Shown in pieces: positions 19,999-28,027 of a stretch of 42,100 nucleotides of DNA. How positions within the stretch are numbered: position 1 is the stretch's first letter; each line of letters opens with the position of its first letter. The position numbers and the translations under genes were made by a program. Under the pieces are notes generated by a model that saw nothing but the letters and a program-made list of their open reading frames with translations, made no database searches and was not told the origin of the DNA. The DNA comes from Deltaproteobacteria bacterium (GTDB lineage: Bacteria; Desulfobacterota; DSM-4660; Desulfatiglandales; B25-G16), in contig JAFDHR010000002.1 in NCBI GenBank assembly GCA_019308645.1, forward strand, positions 1 through 42,100, written 5' to 3'.

Positions 19999-20125
19999 AA
20001 TTGCCCACCAGCTTGCAAATGGGGCATGTATGAATTTGTCGCATGAATATTACGGACAGGCAGTAGGAAGATACCAGGAACTTGACGATTTGTTAAACAT
20101 GGAATTCGAGGATATTGCAGAATAG
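19910..20125 (+). CDS. Small protein overlapping the portal gene end
   Basis: A 71-residue protein, MEINEEDWGRWKADPVTREL and on, wholly helical and acidic. It overlaps the last 89 bases of the portal gene in another frame. The W-x-x-W plus D-P-x-T-x-x pattern is seen in small proteins next to portals of related phages; a role in capsid assembly is inferred from position only. Confidence 0.6.
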   Translation: MEINEEDWGRWKADPVTRELFQVLKERQDKIAHQLANGACMNLSHEYYGQAVGRYQELDDLLNMEFEDIAE

Positions 20126-20135
20126 GAGATAGGAC

Positions 20136-20441
20136 ATGAAAGTTAAACCAGTAGAGTATAAGGTGCTGATAAAACCCGAAAAAGTGGATGATAGAAGTGC
20201 GGGGGGGATATTTATCCCTGACCATACCCGTGACAGACAGCAATACGCTGTTGATCGCGGAGAAATTATGGCGGTGGGCGAGGGGTTTTTTGACAAACTG
20301 CCTGGTCCTGTTCCAAAAATAGGCGACAAAGTTATATTTAATCGTTATGCTGGTAGTCTAATAACGATTGAGGATAACGGCGAGAGAGAAAAGTATAGGC
20401 TTTGTAATGATAAGGATGTTTGTGCAATTATAGAGGAATAA
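20136..20441 (+). CDS. GroES-like co-chaperonin
   Basis: A 101-residue protein with the GroES pattern: MKVKPVEYKVLIKPEKVD, GGIFIPDHTRDRQ (mobile-loop region), ...RGEIMAVGEGFF, PKIGDKVIFNRYAG, YRLCNDKDVCAIIEE. The domain order and length match cpn10, which caps GroEL. The mobile loop is altered relative to bacterial GroES, as in T4 gp31, the classic phage co-chaperonin for coat folding. It lies between portal and scaffold, right where a coat-folding factor would be needed. GGAGATAGG lies upstream. Confidence 0.85.
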   Translation: MKVKPVEYKVLIKPEKVDDRSAGGIFIPDHTRDRQQYAVDRGEIMAVGEGFFDKLPGPVPKIGDKVIFNRYAGSLITIEDNGEREKYRLCNDKDVCAIIEE

Positions 20442-20480
20442 TAACCGGCTAACTTTGGAGTGGCTGCCAAAGGACAGCAT

Positions 20481-20550
20481 TAAAGGGATGGAGTGGACGC
20501 GTCCACAGTAGAACAAATATAGCTTTTACTGTTCACTTTATCCCTTTTTT
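20481..20550 (+). terminator. Branched hairpin and terminator between co-chaperonin and scaffold
   Basis: AAAGGGAT (20482-20489) pairs with ATCCCTTT (20540-20547) and is followed by TTT. Inside are the perfect 14-bp palindrome GTGGACGCGTCCAC (20493-20506) and ACAGTA/TACTGT (20505-20510 with 20527-20532). It would stop or attenuate late RNA just before the scaffold and coat genes, or mark a processing site. Confidence 0.55.
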
Positions 20551-20574
20551 GTTGCCAGACACAGGAGGTAAAAA

Positions 20575-21396
20575 ATGGAAGAAGGAAACGAAACTAAGGA
20601 ATTGCAGGGGGAGGTTGCTCCAGAGGTTGCCCCGGAAATAATAGAGAGGGCAAAAACAATGGGTTGGATTCCAGAGGAAGAATTTAAGGGGGATAAGTCT
20701 CGATGGCGAACGGCTGAGGAATATGTCAAAAGAGCCGATGAACTTATGCCGATCATGAGAAGTCAGATGAGCAAGTATGAGTCTGAAATCATGAATTTAA
20801 AATCTACCATCGAGAGCCAGAAAGAGACTACCGAGAAGCTCCTGAAGATGAGCGAAAAGATTAGTCAGAAGGAGTATGAAAAAGCAAAACTGGAATTAAA
20901 GAAACAACAGATGGAGGCTGTCGCAGAGGGTAATACTGAAAAATGGGCAGAGCTTGAGGAAAAAAAAGAGGCTCTCCAGCCCCCGGAACCCATTAAGGTT
21001 AAAGAGCCGGAAAATGCAAAAGCCCAAACGCCAGCCCAATTTGCGGAATGGCATCGGAATAATGACTGGTATTTAAAGGATGAGGACTTAACATTGTTTG
21101 CCAATTCTTATCTGAACGTAATTGACCAGGAAAGTCCTGATATGCCCTACGAGCAGGTTTTAAAAACAGTCGAACAAAAAGTTAAAGACGCGTTTCCTCA
21201 TAAATTTTCAAATCCTAACAGGGAGAAAGCATCGATGGTTGATTCAAGCACACAAAGAGCTACACAGACAAAGCCGAAAAGCAAGACTTATAACGACCTT
21301 CCGGCTGACGCAAAAGCGCAGTGTGATATATGGGTAAATGAAGGGTTGTTTAAATCAAAAGAAGATTATGTAAAATCATACTTCGAGGAGGAATAA
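20575..21396 (+). CDS. Scaffolding protein
   Basis: A 273-residue, acidic, mostly helical protein. A coiled coil runs over residues about 65-145 (MRSQMSKYESEIMNLKSTIE, then KLELKKQQMEAVAEG). A Pro-rich break follows, then W-containing short helices (FAEWHRNNDWYLKDEDL) and a charged end. The N-terminal MGWIPEEEFKGDKSRWRTAE motif is typical of podoviral scaffolds. It would guide coat assembly and be absent from mature virions. AGGAGG precedes the ATG. It lies upstream of the coat gene, as expected. Confidence 0.8.
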   Translation: MEEGNETKELQGEVAPEVAPEIIERAKTMGWIPEEEFKGDKSRWRTAEEYVKRADELMPIMRSQMSKYESEIMNLKSTIESQKETTEKLLKMSEKISQKEYEKAKLELKKQQMEAVAEGNTEKWAELEEKKEALQPPEPIKVKEPENAKAQTPAQFAEWHRNNDWYLKDEDLTLFANSYLNVIDQESPDMPYEQVLKTVEQKVKDAFPHKFSNPNREKASMVDSSTQRATQTKPKSKTYNDLPADAKAQCDIWVNEGLFKSKEDYVKSYFEEE

Positions 21397-21884
21397 TGAA
21401 CACACAGGGAAAATATAAGTGCGAATATTGCAATGAAGCGGAGTTTGACACACTTCAGCAATTGCGGGGGCATCAGATGAAATGCCGCCCTAAAAATAAA
21501 GAGGAAAGACAGGAAAGAGTGCCGTTCGGGAGTCCGCAAAGGCGATTTAAGCCCTCCCCGGATGATGGATACCATTACCGGGTGTTCAACGATAACTGGC
21601 GTAAAGAACCCGGAAGAATCCAGAGGGCCAGGGCCGCAGGGTATGAGGTGGTTGATGACCCGATGTCCGGTGGAACTGTAGGCACGAACGATGACGGCAC
21701 GGAAATTAAGGGTGTTTTAATGAGAATACCCCAGGAATTGTACGATGAGGACCAGGCAAAGAAAAATAGGGAATTAGATAAAATTGATGAGCAGATATAC
21801 GGAGGGAAGTTTCAGGATAGACCGGAAAATAAACGGTATGTTCCGTCCTCCGGTATCAGAGTTGAAACAAAACTAACACCATAA
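21396..21884 (+). CDS. Virion-region protein with N-terminal zinc finger
   Basis: A 162-residue protein. Residues about 8-30 (YKCEYCNEAEFDTLQQLRGH plus QMKC) form a C2H2/C2HC finger. The remainder contains YRVFNDNWRKEPGRIQRARA and a C-terminal RYVPSSGIRVET. The second part is a type often found beside scaffold and coat genes in related phages. It may be a minor capsid or assembly factor; no specific function is known to me. The start overlaps the scaffold stop (TAATG). Confidence 0.6.
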   Translation: MNTQGKYKCEYCNEAEFDTLQQLRGHQMKCRPKNKEERQERVPFGSPQRRFKPSPDDGYHYRVFNDNWRKEPGRIQRARAAGYEVVDDPMSGGTVGTNDDGTEIKGVLMRIPQELYDEDQAKKNRELDKIDEQIYGGKFQDRPENKRYVPSSGIRVETKLTP

Positions 21885-21905
21885 CTATTTAAAGGAGTAT
21901 TGAAA

Positions 21906-22517
21906 ATGGCTAATCCATCTGGTGCGTTTGGTTTAAGACCAGCACGCCATATAAACGGTGCTCCCTGGAATGGTGCTACGGTTCCTTGTTATATTTCCTC
22001 GTCTTACGCAACAGCGTTGTTTATTGGCGATCCTGTCCTGATTTCACCGACTACGGCGGAAAGGGATACGACTGGAAAATATATAACAATTAATAAGTCT
22101 GGTGGAACTGACGGCACCATTATCTGGGGTGTAATCGTTAGTTTTGATCCGCTGTATAGCGATCTCACTAAACAGTATAATCCCGCTTCTACAGAAAGGA
22201 TTGCCCATGTTTGCTGTGATCCTACAGTGGTTTACCATGTCAGGGGTGACGGTGGTGGAACTCCCTCTAAGAATTGGATAGGTGCGAATGCCGTGCTTAT
22301 CGCAACTTCAAGCGGGGATACTACGACCGGACTGTCGGGCTTTAATCTTGACGAAGGCACGACAACCGGGCCGTCTGCTGACCAGTCCAACACCCTGCTT
22401 ATTGTGGGCATTGCAAGTATGCCTGACAATGAGCTTGGGGATAATGCGATCTGGGAAGTGCTGCTTAATACACAAGAGAACGCTACGGGTAAATACCTTG
22501 GCGTTACGGGCGCATAA
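21906..22517 (+). CDS. Capsid-associated (decoration-type) protein
   Basis: A 203-residue, beta-rich protein starting MANPSGAFGLRPARHINGAP, followed by WNGATVPCYI and ALFIGDPVLI. This N-terminus is characteristic of a structural protein encoded directly before the coat protein in many podo- and siphophages, thought to decorate or cement the head. ATG 21906 is chosen over a TTG two codons earlier because AAGGAG lies at the right distance. Confidence 0.7.
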   Translation: MANPSGAFGLRPARHINGAPWNGATVPCYISSSYATALFIGDPVLISPTTAERDTTGKYITINKSGGTDGTIIWGVIVSFDPLYSDLTKQYNPASTERIAHVCCDPTVVYHVRGDGGGTPSKNWIGANAVLIATSSGDTTTGLSGFNLDEGTTTGPSADQSNTLLIVGIASMPDNELGDNAIWEVLLNTQENATGKYLGVTGA

Positions 22518-22529
22518 AAGGGGGGCTTT

Positions 22530-23717
22530 ATGACTACACCTATTTTTACAGGGTCGCACCCTTAGTAGCTTAGGGGCCTTACAAGGCAACTTGTAAGTAA
22601 ACAGGTGTTGAATTGCTGGAAAATCCTAAAAAGGACAATCAGCAGGGAAGTTTAGAAGCACAAAAATTTTATGCTTCTAAAAACCTTCAGAGACTATTCC
22701 GAAAGGAAGTACACCCAAGCGGGTGGAAGCGGCACCTATCCTGAATTGTCAGGATAAAGATATAGTCCGATCTGCATGGTAACATGCAGCAGCCGAAAGG
22801 CGGGGTAAAATTAGCGACTTTACCTGAACACAATGAAAGCGATGTGGCCCGGAGTTAAAGCGTGGTTCGGCGTTGGCTATGGCGAACATCCCGAAGAATA
22901 TAAAGACCTGTTTGAAACTTTCAGTTCCGAGCAGGCCTGGGAAGAGGATGTTCAGTTAAAAGGTTTTGGATTAATGCCCATTAAAGAACAGGGCAAACCC
23001 ACAACTTATACTGGACAGGTGCAGGGTTATGTTTCTCGATATGTGCATGTGGCCTATTCTTTAGGTTTTATTGTAACGTTCGAGGAAAGATTAAACAACC
23101 TGTATAAAAAGGTGGCTTCGTCTCGCGCGAAGGCTCTTGGTTTTTCTAAGCGCCAGACCAAAGAGAATGTTGCTGCTAATGTCTATAACCGTGCTCACAC
23201 CGCTGGGTACACCGGTGGCGATGGTAAAACCCTTTGCGCTACCGACCATCCATCTGCAATCGGGGATCAGAGCAATAAGCTCGATCCTGCCGCTGATATT
23301 TCCGAGGCGGCCCTTGAGGATATGTGGATCATGATTGCTGGCATGACCGATGATGCAGGACTGAAAATCGGTCTTATGCCTCGAAGTGTTCATGTCCATA
23401 GGAGCGATTGGTTCGAGGCAAATCGCATTCTCAAGAGCACTTTGCAGAACGATACTGCGAATAATGCCACCAATGTTTTAAGGTCAACTAATGCGTTTCC
23501 TGATGGCATTAAACTGAATCATTATTTTAGTGATTCGGATGCGTTCTTCATCAGGACTAATTGTCCCGACAGCATGAAGCATTATCAGCGTTATAGCTTT
23601 GATCTGAAGCAGGACAATGATCATGATACGCAAAATCTAAAGGCGTTTACGTATGATTATTACAGCTTTGGATGGAGTGATTATCGTGGCGTAGTATCTA
23701 ACGGCGGTGGAGCTTAA
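22530..23717 (+). CDS. Major capsid protein, split by a group I intron
   Basis: Exon 1 is 22530-22562 (MTTPIFTGSHP, 11 codons) and exon 2 is 22836-23717. Spliced, they encode 304 residues, with the junction reading GSHP-KAMWPGVKAWFG, which matches the start of this coat family (x-P-K-A-x-W-P-G-V). Without splicing, translation stops at TAG 22563. Exon 2 holds VSRYVHVAYSLGFIVTFEER, RAKALGFSKRQTKENVAANV and the C-terminal FTYDYYSFGWSDYRGV. AGGGGGG precedes the ATG. A reading that begins at ATG 22833 would miss the true N-terminus. Confidence 0.88.
22563..22835 (+). mobile_element. Group I intron without ORF, in the major capsid gene
   Basis: 273 nt. Core elements in order: CAATCAGCAGGG (22637-22647); a perfect 10-bp hairpin TTTAGAAGCA/TGCTTCTAAA; TTCAGAGACTA (22686-22696); TTCC-GAAA-GGAA; ATCCTGA/TCAGGAT; AAAGATATAGTCC (22756-22768), whose ATAGTC pairs with GACTAT to form P7; then CTGCATG-GTAA-CATGCAG. 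The 5' site follows a U (CCCT) that can pair with GGGG (22573-22576) as P1. GCTT (22568-22571) can pair with AAGC of exon 2 as P10. The last intron base is G, as required. Confidence 0.93.
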
Positions 23718-23727
23718 CAAATACGAA

Positions 23728-23779
23728 CTATAGGGTTTTGGCCCTTGAAATATAGGGCCACCCCATAGGGGTTCTATAG
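23728..23779. other. Nested hairpin after the coat gene
   Basis: CTATAG at 23728-23733 and 23774-23779 flank GGCCCT/AGGGCC (23740-23745 with 23754-23759). No T run; perhaps an RNA stabiliser or processing site between the coat gene and the next gene. Confidence 0.4.
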
Positions 23780-23788
23780 GAGGATTTT

Positions 23789-24724
23789 ATGGCAACAATT
23801 TTACCGAGGATGTCACATTATCCTGGTGGTTTTAATCACGGGATTACAATTCGTGGCGTTCCTTTATACATGGCAAACCCCGGGAACGTGTTTTGGGTAG
23901 ATGAGAACGCAAGCTCTCCGGGAAGGGGTACTTTTAAGAACCCAGACACTTCTATTGATTCCTGCATGAGCAGGTGTGTTGCTAATAGGGGTGACATAAT
24001 TATGGTGAAGCCGGGTCATATCGAAAACATCAGCGCTGCTGGTGATTTGACTTGTGACGTTGCTGGCGTAACCATACTCGGAACTGGTTGTGGAAGCAAG
24101 CAGGCTAAGATTGTGTGGGATACCGCAGACACGGCTGATGTAGATGTAACTGCTGCGAACGTAACCTTCAGCAATCTTTGGCTATATAACAACTATGCTA
24201 ATGTCGATGGTGCGTTCGATGTATCGGCGGACGGCGACTATTTTACGATCCAGAATTGTAGATGGACTGACGCATCCGCAGCTAAAGAACTTGAAGAAGG
24301 TGTAAACCTTGCTGCCGGCGCAAGTTATTTTGCGTTCATTAACAACGAGGTTAAACTTTATACTGGAAGTGGTACTGAAAGTTTGGTGTTTACTGCCGGT
24401 GAGTGTGTAGATATGACCGTTGTTGGCAACTCTATTGTAATGGCTGCTACGGCAGCTATTTTTGATTGTGATGCTACGGCTTTGACCGGCACACCTTTAT
24501 TTAAGGATAATCTGATGATTAACCTTGATACGACAACTGGGCTATGTGTTGCTATCGATGGCTCAACAGTTGGGGTGTTTGTTGGTGAAAGATACGGCAG
24601 TAACAAAAACAATACGGTCCCGGCATCTGCCTTAACGGTGTCTTATTGTATTGATTGTCACGGTGTTGACCAGGACAATACTTCAAGTATTGCTTGGCCT
24701 GGAACTGCTACTGCATGGACGTAA
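23789..24724 (+). CDS. Beta-helix structural protein
   Basis: A 311-residue protein with repeated short strands typical of a right-handed parallel beta-helix: GDIIMVKPGHIENISAAGDL, VTILGTGCGSKQAKIVW, DYFTIQNCRW, FINNEVKLY, VVGNSIVM, FKDNLMINL. Position after the coat gene suggests a head decoration or fibre protein. AGGAGG lies seven bases before the ATG. The end overlaps the sulfotransferase start by ten bases. Confidence 0.65.
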   Translation: MATILPRMSHYPGGFNHGITIRGVPLYMANPGNVFWVDENASSPGRGTFKNPDTSIDSCMSRCVANRGDIIMVKPGHIENISAAGDLTCDVAGVTILGTGCGSKQAKIVWDTADTADVDVTAANVTFSNLWLYNNYANVDGAFDVSADGDYFTIQNCRWTDASAAKELEEGVNLAAGASYFAFINNEVKLYTGSGTESLVFTAGECVDMTVVGNSIVMAATAAIFDCDATALTGTPLFKDNLMINLDTTTGLCVAIDGSTVGVFVGERYGSNKNNTVPASALTVSYCIDCHGVDQDNTSSIAWPGTATAWT

Positions 24725-25347
24725 CCAAAGTTATTGTTGGTTTTGGTACTGGCCGTTGTGGAACTCAAAGCCTTGCGGCATTTCTCGATCTTCAGTCGGG
24801 TTGGGAGGTGTCACATGAGCAAGTACCCTTGGGGTGGTATCAAGCCTTTACGGATACAGAAATTGCAATCCGTAAATTTCTCGGAAGGAAAGGTCGGGTT
24901 ATAGGTGATATTGGATATTACTGGATTAATTATCTCGACCTTATCCTTCGGAAAATACCGAACGCAAAAGCTATTAATATTGTTCGGGATGATGACAAGG
25001 TCATAGAGTCTTTCTGGTCATACATGAACCCGAAGCTCCAAAGTTTTGAGCATAACGACTGGAAAGGGTATCCTTACGATTCGCCCGGTCAAACCAAAGA
25101 CGCGATTGTAAAAACTGTAAGAAGATACCGGTTTTTAGAGCATGAGGTCAGGAAAATATACCCTGCTTCTATATTTGTAATGAAAACCGAAGACTTAAAT
25201 GACAATGATAAATTAAATGAGCTTTTAGACTGGCTGGAATCTGATACATTTAGGGTTTTAAGGCCGGTTCATACTAACACAAGAGAGCAGATTCTTTCTA
25301 AGAACGCTCGTCAAACCGAGCGCCTGGATTTAATCAGGCGTTCTTAG
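24715..25347 (+). CDS. Sulfotransferase-like protein
   Basis: A 210-residue protein. GFGTGRCGTQSLAAFL near residue 8 is the PAPS 5'-phosphosulfate-binding loop of the sulfotransferase fold; AINIVRDDDKVIESFWSYM near residue 88 matches the 3'-phosphate-binding R-D-x(n)-S region. A C-terminal VMKTEDL precedes LNELLDWL, as in the family. It would move sulfate from PAPS to a sugar, tyrosine or other acceptor. The gene is placed between two structural genes and overlaps the first, so it is part of the virion operon. A catalytic His was not clearly identified. Confidence 0.72.
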   Translation: MDVTKVIVGFGTGRCGTQSLAAFLDLQSGWEVSHEQVPLGWYQAFTDTEIAIRKFLGRKGRVIGDIGYYWINYLDLILRKIPNAKAINIVRDDDKVIESFWSYMNPKLQSFEHNDWKGYPYDSPGQTKDAIVKTVRRYRFLEHEVRKIYPASIFVMKTEDLNDNDKLNELLDWLESDTFRVLRPVHTNTREQILSKNARQTERLDLIRRS

Positions 25348-25356
25348 GAGAACAAA

Positions 25357-26118
25357 ATGGGAACACCAAAAAGATTTCTTAACGGCATTGCGACAGTTTC
25401 TTCCGGCGATCCTTTAGGCGCCCTGCCTTACGCAGATCCTACCAAATGGGTTATGTATTTTGAGGATTTTGTCGGTCCACTATTCAATACAACCTCTATC
25501 AACAACACAAGCGTTACTGAAAATGGCCTTTCGGTTGTGGCCTCTGCAAACGGCACGGTTTCTATTGTGACCGATTCAGACTCGCCCAATGGCTGTTTAA
25601 AGGTTGTAACCACCGCTGCCGATAATGAGAGCGGGTTGATTCAGACAATATCACCTGGATGGGTATTGACTTCCGACAAGAAATTTCTAATGGAGGTCAG
25701 GTTTGAAATTACCCATACCGCTGGAAATATTGAGCAAAACGAATTATTCCTTGGCCTCGCAAGCTACCAGACAGGAGCGAACTTCTTTGCAACCGCAGGT
25801 ACAACTCGCACATTCGATGACGGTATCGGATGGTATAGCCCTGACGCTGACACCGACATCGACCTTATCTGTGGTGAGAACGATTCTTTTGACAATGTAA
25901 CGGTAAAAGCTACTTATGCTACAGCTACTTGGTACACAATGAGCATGTACTATGACGGCACGGATATTTATACATGGGTAAATGGTACTGATTCCGGTAG
26001 TTTAACCCCAAGTGCAATCCCTGTGTCTGTAGTTGGGCCAACATTTTATTTTAAATCGGGCGAAGCAAAGGTCCATCAACTCCTGGTGGATTATCTGTTT
26101 TGTGCGAAAGAGAGGTAA
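25357..26118 (+). CDS. Jelly-roll/lectin-like structural protein
   Basis: A 253-residue, beta-rich protein starting MGTPKRFLNGIATVSSGDPL. The body resembles concanavalin-like folds: VMYFEDFVGPLFN, FLMEVRFEITH, FLGLASYQTG, WYTMSMYYDGTDIYTWVNG. Such domains decorate phage heads and may bind sugars. AGGAG lies upstream. No catalytic residues were recognised. Confidence 0.55.
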   Translation: MGTPKRFLNGIATVSSGDPLGALPYADPTKWVMYFEDFVGPLFNTTSINNTSVTENGLSVVASANGTVSIVTDSDSPNGCLKVVTTAADNESGLIQTISPGWVLTSDKKFLMEVRFEITHTAGNIEQNELFLGLASYQTGANFFATAGTTRTFDDGIGWYSPDADTDIDLICGENDSFDNVTVKATYATATWYTMSMYYDGTDIYTWVNGTDSGSLTPSAIPVSVVGPTFYFKSGEAKVHQLLVDYLFCAKER

Positions 26119-26121
26119 ATC

Positions 26122-26556
26122 ATGGCAGATACAGTTACATCAAGACACGTTTATCCTCCTAATTGGGATGGGTATTATGCCGGGAACCAAAAAGGCCATA
26201 AAAGGTATGTTGTCAATTTAACCTGTGTAAGCGATGGCACCGGTGAGTCGGATGTTAGAAAAATTACTGCCGGGGACTACTTAACCGTGAACGGTGATAC
26301 AGCAACAAGGCTGGCTATAGAAAAAGTGGAGTTTTCCTGCTACGGCTTTACATCCATATTGCTGGAATTTGATGGGGTGCCTGATGATCCCATCTGTGTA
26401 ATCGGCGGTAATGATAGCGATTGTCTAGATTATCGACCTGTTGGTGGTATCGTTGATAACAACGAAGAAGGTACAGGCGATATTATGCTGACATCATCCG
26501 GTGCAACTTCGGGAGATAGTTACAACATTACCATTACGTTCAGACCGAGGGCGTAA
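26122..26556 (+). CDS. Beta-rich structural protein
   Basis: A 144-residue protein, MADTVTSRHVYPPNWDGYYA, then strand-rich sequence with AIEKVEFSCYGFTSILLEFD and a final YNITITFRPRA. It lies between two virion genes with minimal spacing. Probably a head or connector component; not assigned to a family. Confidence 0.5.
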   Translation: MADTVTSRHVYPPNWDGYYAGNQKGHKRYVVNLTCVSDGTGESDVRKITAGDYLTVNGDTATRLAIEKVEFSCYGFTSILLEFDGVPDDPICVIGGNDSDCLDYRPVGGIVDNNEEGTGDIMLTSSGATSGDSYNITITFRPRA

Positions 26557-26558
26557 AA

Positions 26559-27098
26559 ATGTATATTCCACTTGATTATTGGATGACATGCGATTTCTGT
26601 GGTGGGAAGTACCGCAGGTCAGAAATGCGAGAACATTGGACGGGGCAATGGGTGCATTATCCTGGTTGCTGGGAGCCGAGACATCCGCAGGACTTTGTTG
26701 AGAGCATACCCGATGATACATCTGTACCCGTTGCGCGTCCTGCCATTGCACAAGCGGTAGGTGAAACAACGGTTTATGCAAATGTTTTAATCTGGACTAC
26801 TACCGTGTATGTTTCTTCCACATCAGGGATGAACGATAAGGAACCAATTGGTATTGTTATGAATAACGGCGCTACACACTGGTCATTCATAGATGGCGAC
26901 CCTGTTGATTATACCAAAGAACCCCTGATGGATGAAAACGGTGAGGTCTTGATAGATAAAAACGGTGAAATTCTATATGCTTCTGACGCTGATTCTGCTA
27001 CATGGGGAGCGATAACCTTGAATACACCAATTCCGTTCAAGGCAGATAGCGGGAACACGATTTATTTACCGGGCCTAAACAACGAAAGCTGGACATAA
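26559..27098 (+). CDS. Head-tail region protein with N-terminal zinc knuckle
   Basis: A 179-residue protein. MTCDFCGGKYRRSEMREHWT near residues 9-28, followed by PGCWEPRHPQDFVES, suggests a zinc-binding start. The rest has TTTVYVSSTSGMNDKEPIGI and repeated LMDENGEVLIDKNGEILYAS strands. This zinc-start plus WEPRHPQDF pattern recurs in podoviral head completion regions. The stop overlaps the next gene's ATG (ATAATG). Confidence 0.55.
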   Translation: MYIPLDYWMTCDFCGGKYRRSEMREHWTGQWVHYPGCWEPRHPQDFVESIPDDTSVPVARPAIAQAVGETTVYANVLIWTTTVYVSSTSGMNDKEPIGIVMNNGATHWSFIDGDPVDYTKEPLMDENGEVLIDKNGEILYASDADSATWGAITLNTPIPFKADSGNTIYLPGLNNESWT

Positions 27099-28027
27099 TG
27101 TCAACATCTAATTCATATGATTACAATTTGACAGGAAGCACTATCATATCCGAAGCATTGGAATTAATTGCGGTTATTGGTAGTGGGGATACTGTGGATT
27201 CTAATGATCAGGCATCCTGTTTAAGAACACTCAACCTGATGATAAAGGCATGGCAGGCCGAAGGCATAGGGTTGTGGAAGAACGTGGAAGGCACGCTATT
27301 TCCCTCATCCGGCGGGTACTCCTATGACATCGGACCCACAGGAGATCATTGTGCTTCTACGGCATATAAGACCGAAATTGCAACAGCGGCGTCCTCCGGG
27401 GACAGTACAATCGATGTTGATTCAGATGACAACATCACAAACGGGGACTATATAGGCATAGAATTGGACGATGGAACTGTGCAGTGGACCACCGTAAACG
27501 GTGCACCATCAGGAAATACCGTGACCCTGACAGACTCCCTTACAGACGATGTTGCAGTAGATAACCATGTCTATAACTATACTTCCAAAATTCAACGGCC
27601 TTTAGAGATTGTCGAGGCCAGAAAGGTCTCACCCGCAGGATACGAAACTCCACTAAGAATTATATCCCGTGACGAATATATGAGGCTTTCTGACAAGGAT
27701 TCAACTGGAAGCGCAAACCAGATTTATTACGACCCTATTAGAACAGACGGTAAAATGTATGTCTGGCCTGCAAACAATGATGTTCAGGAATATATTAAGT
27801 TTACATGCCGTATTTTAATCGAAGACTTTGACGCTGCTGCAAATGACCCTGATTTTCCGCAGGAATGGCTGCTTGCAATTACCTGGAATCTTGCGGTATT
27901 AATTGCTCCTAAGTTTGGCAAGGTTACAACCGAAATGTTTGAACTAAAAGCCCTTGCGTTCAAAGAAGCGGCAAAGGGCTTTGACATGGAAGATACTTCT
28001 GTATATTTAAAAGCAAGGACACGATAA
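27098..28027 (+). CDS. P22 gp4-like head-tail adaptor
   Basis: A 309-residue protein. The N-terminal ISEALELIAVIGSGDTVDSN and LRTLNLMIKAWQAEGIGLWK match the gp4/tail accessory factor family. An inserted beta domain lies near residues 95-155 (ATAASSGDSTIDVDSDDNIT), followed by family features (RPLEIVEARKV, SRDEYMRLSDK, then WLLAITWNLAVLIAPKFGK). It would bind the portal ring and seal the packaged head. Confidence 0.8.
   Translation: MSTSNSYDYNLTGSTIISEALELIAVIGSGDTVDSNDQASCLRTLNLMIKAWQAEGIGLWKNVEGTLFPSSGGYSYDIGPTGDHCASTAYKTEIATAASSGDSTIDVDSDDNITNGDYIGIELDDGTVQWTTVNGAPSGNTVTLTDSLTDDVAVDNHVYNYTSKIQRPLEIVEARKVSPAGYETPLRIISRDEYMRLSDKDSTGSANQIYYDPIRTDGKMYVWPANNDVQEYIKFTCRILIEDFDAAANDPDFPQEWLLAITWNLAVLIAPKFGKVTTEMFELKALAFKEAAKGFDMEDTSVYLKARTR

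Noticed and set aside
22833..23717. Coat gene starting at ATG 22833 with no intron
   Set aside because: No ribosome binding site is present at that ATG, and the group I intron core plus exon 1 with an AGGGGGG site explain the region better.
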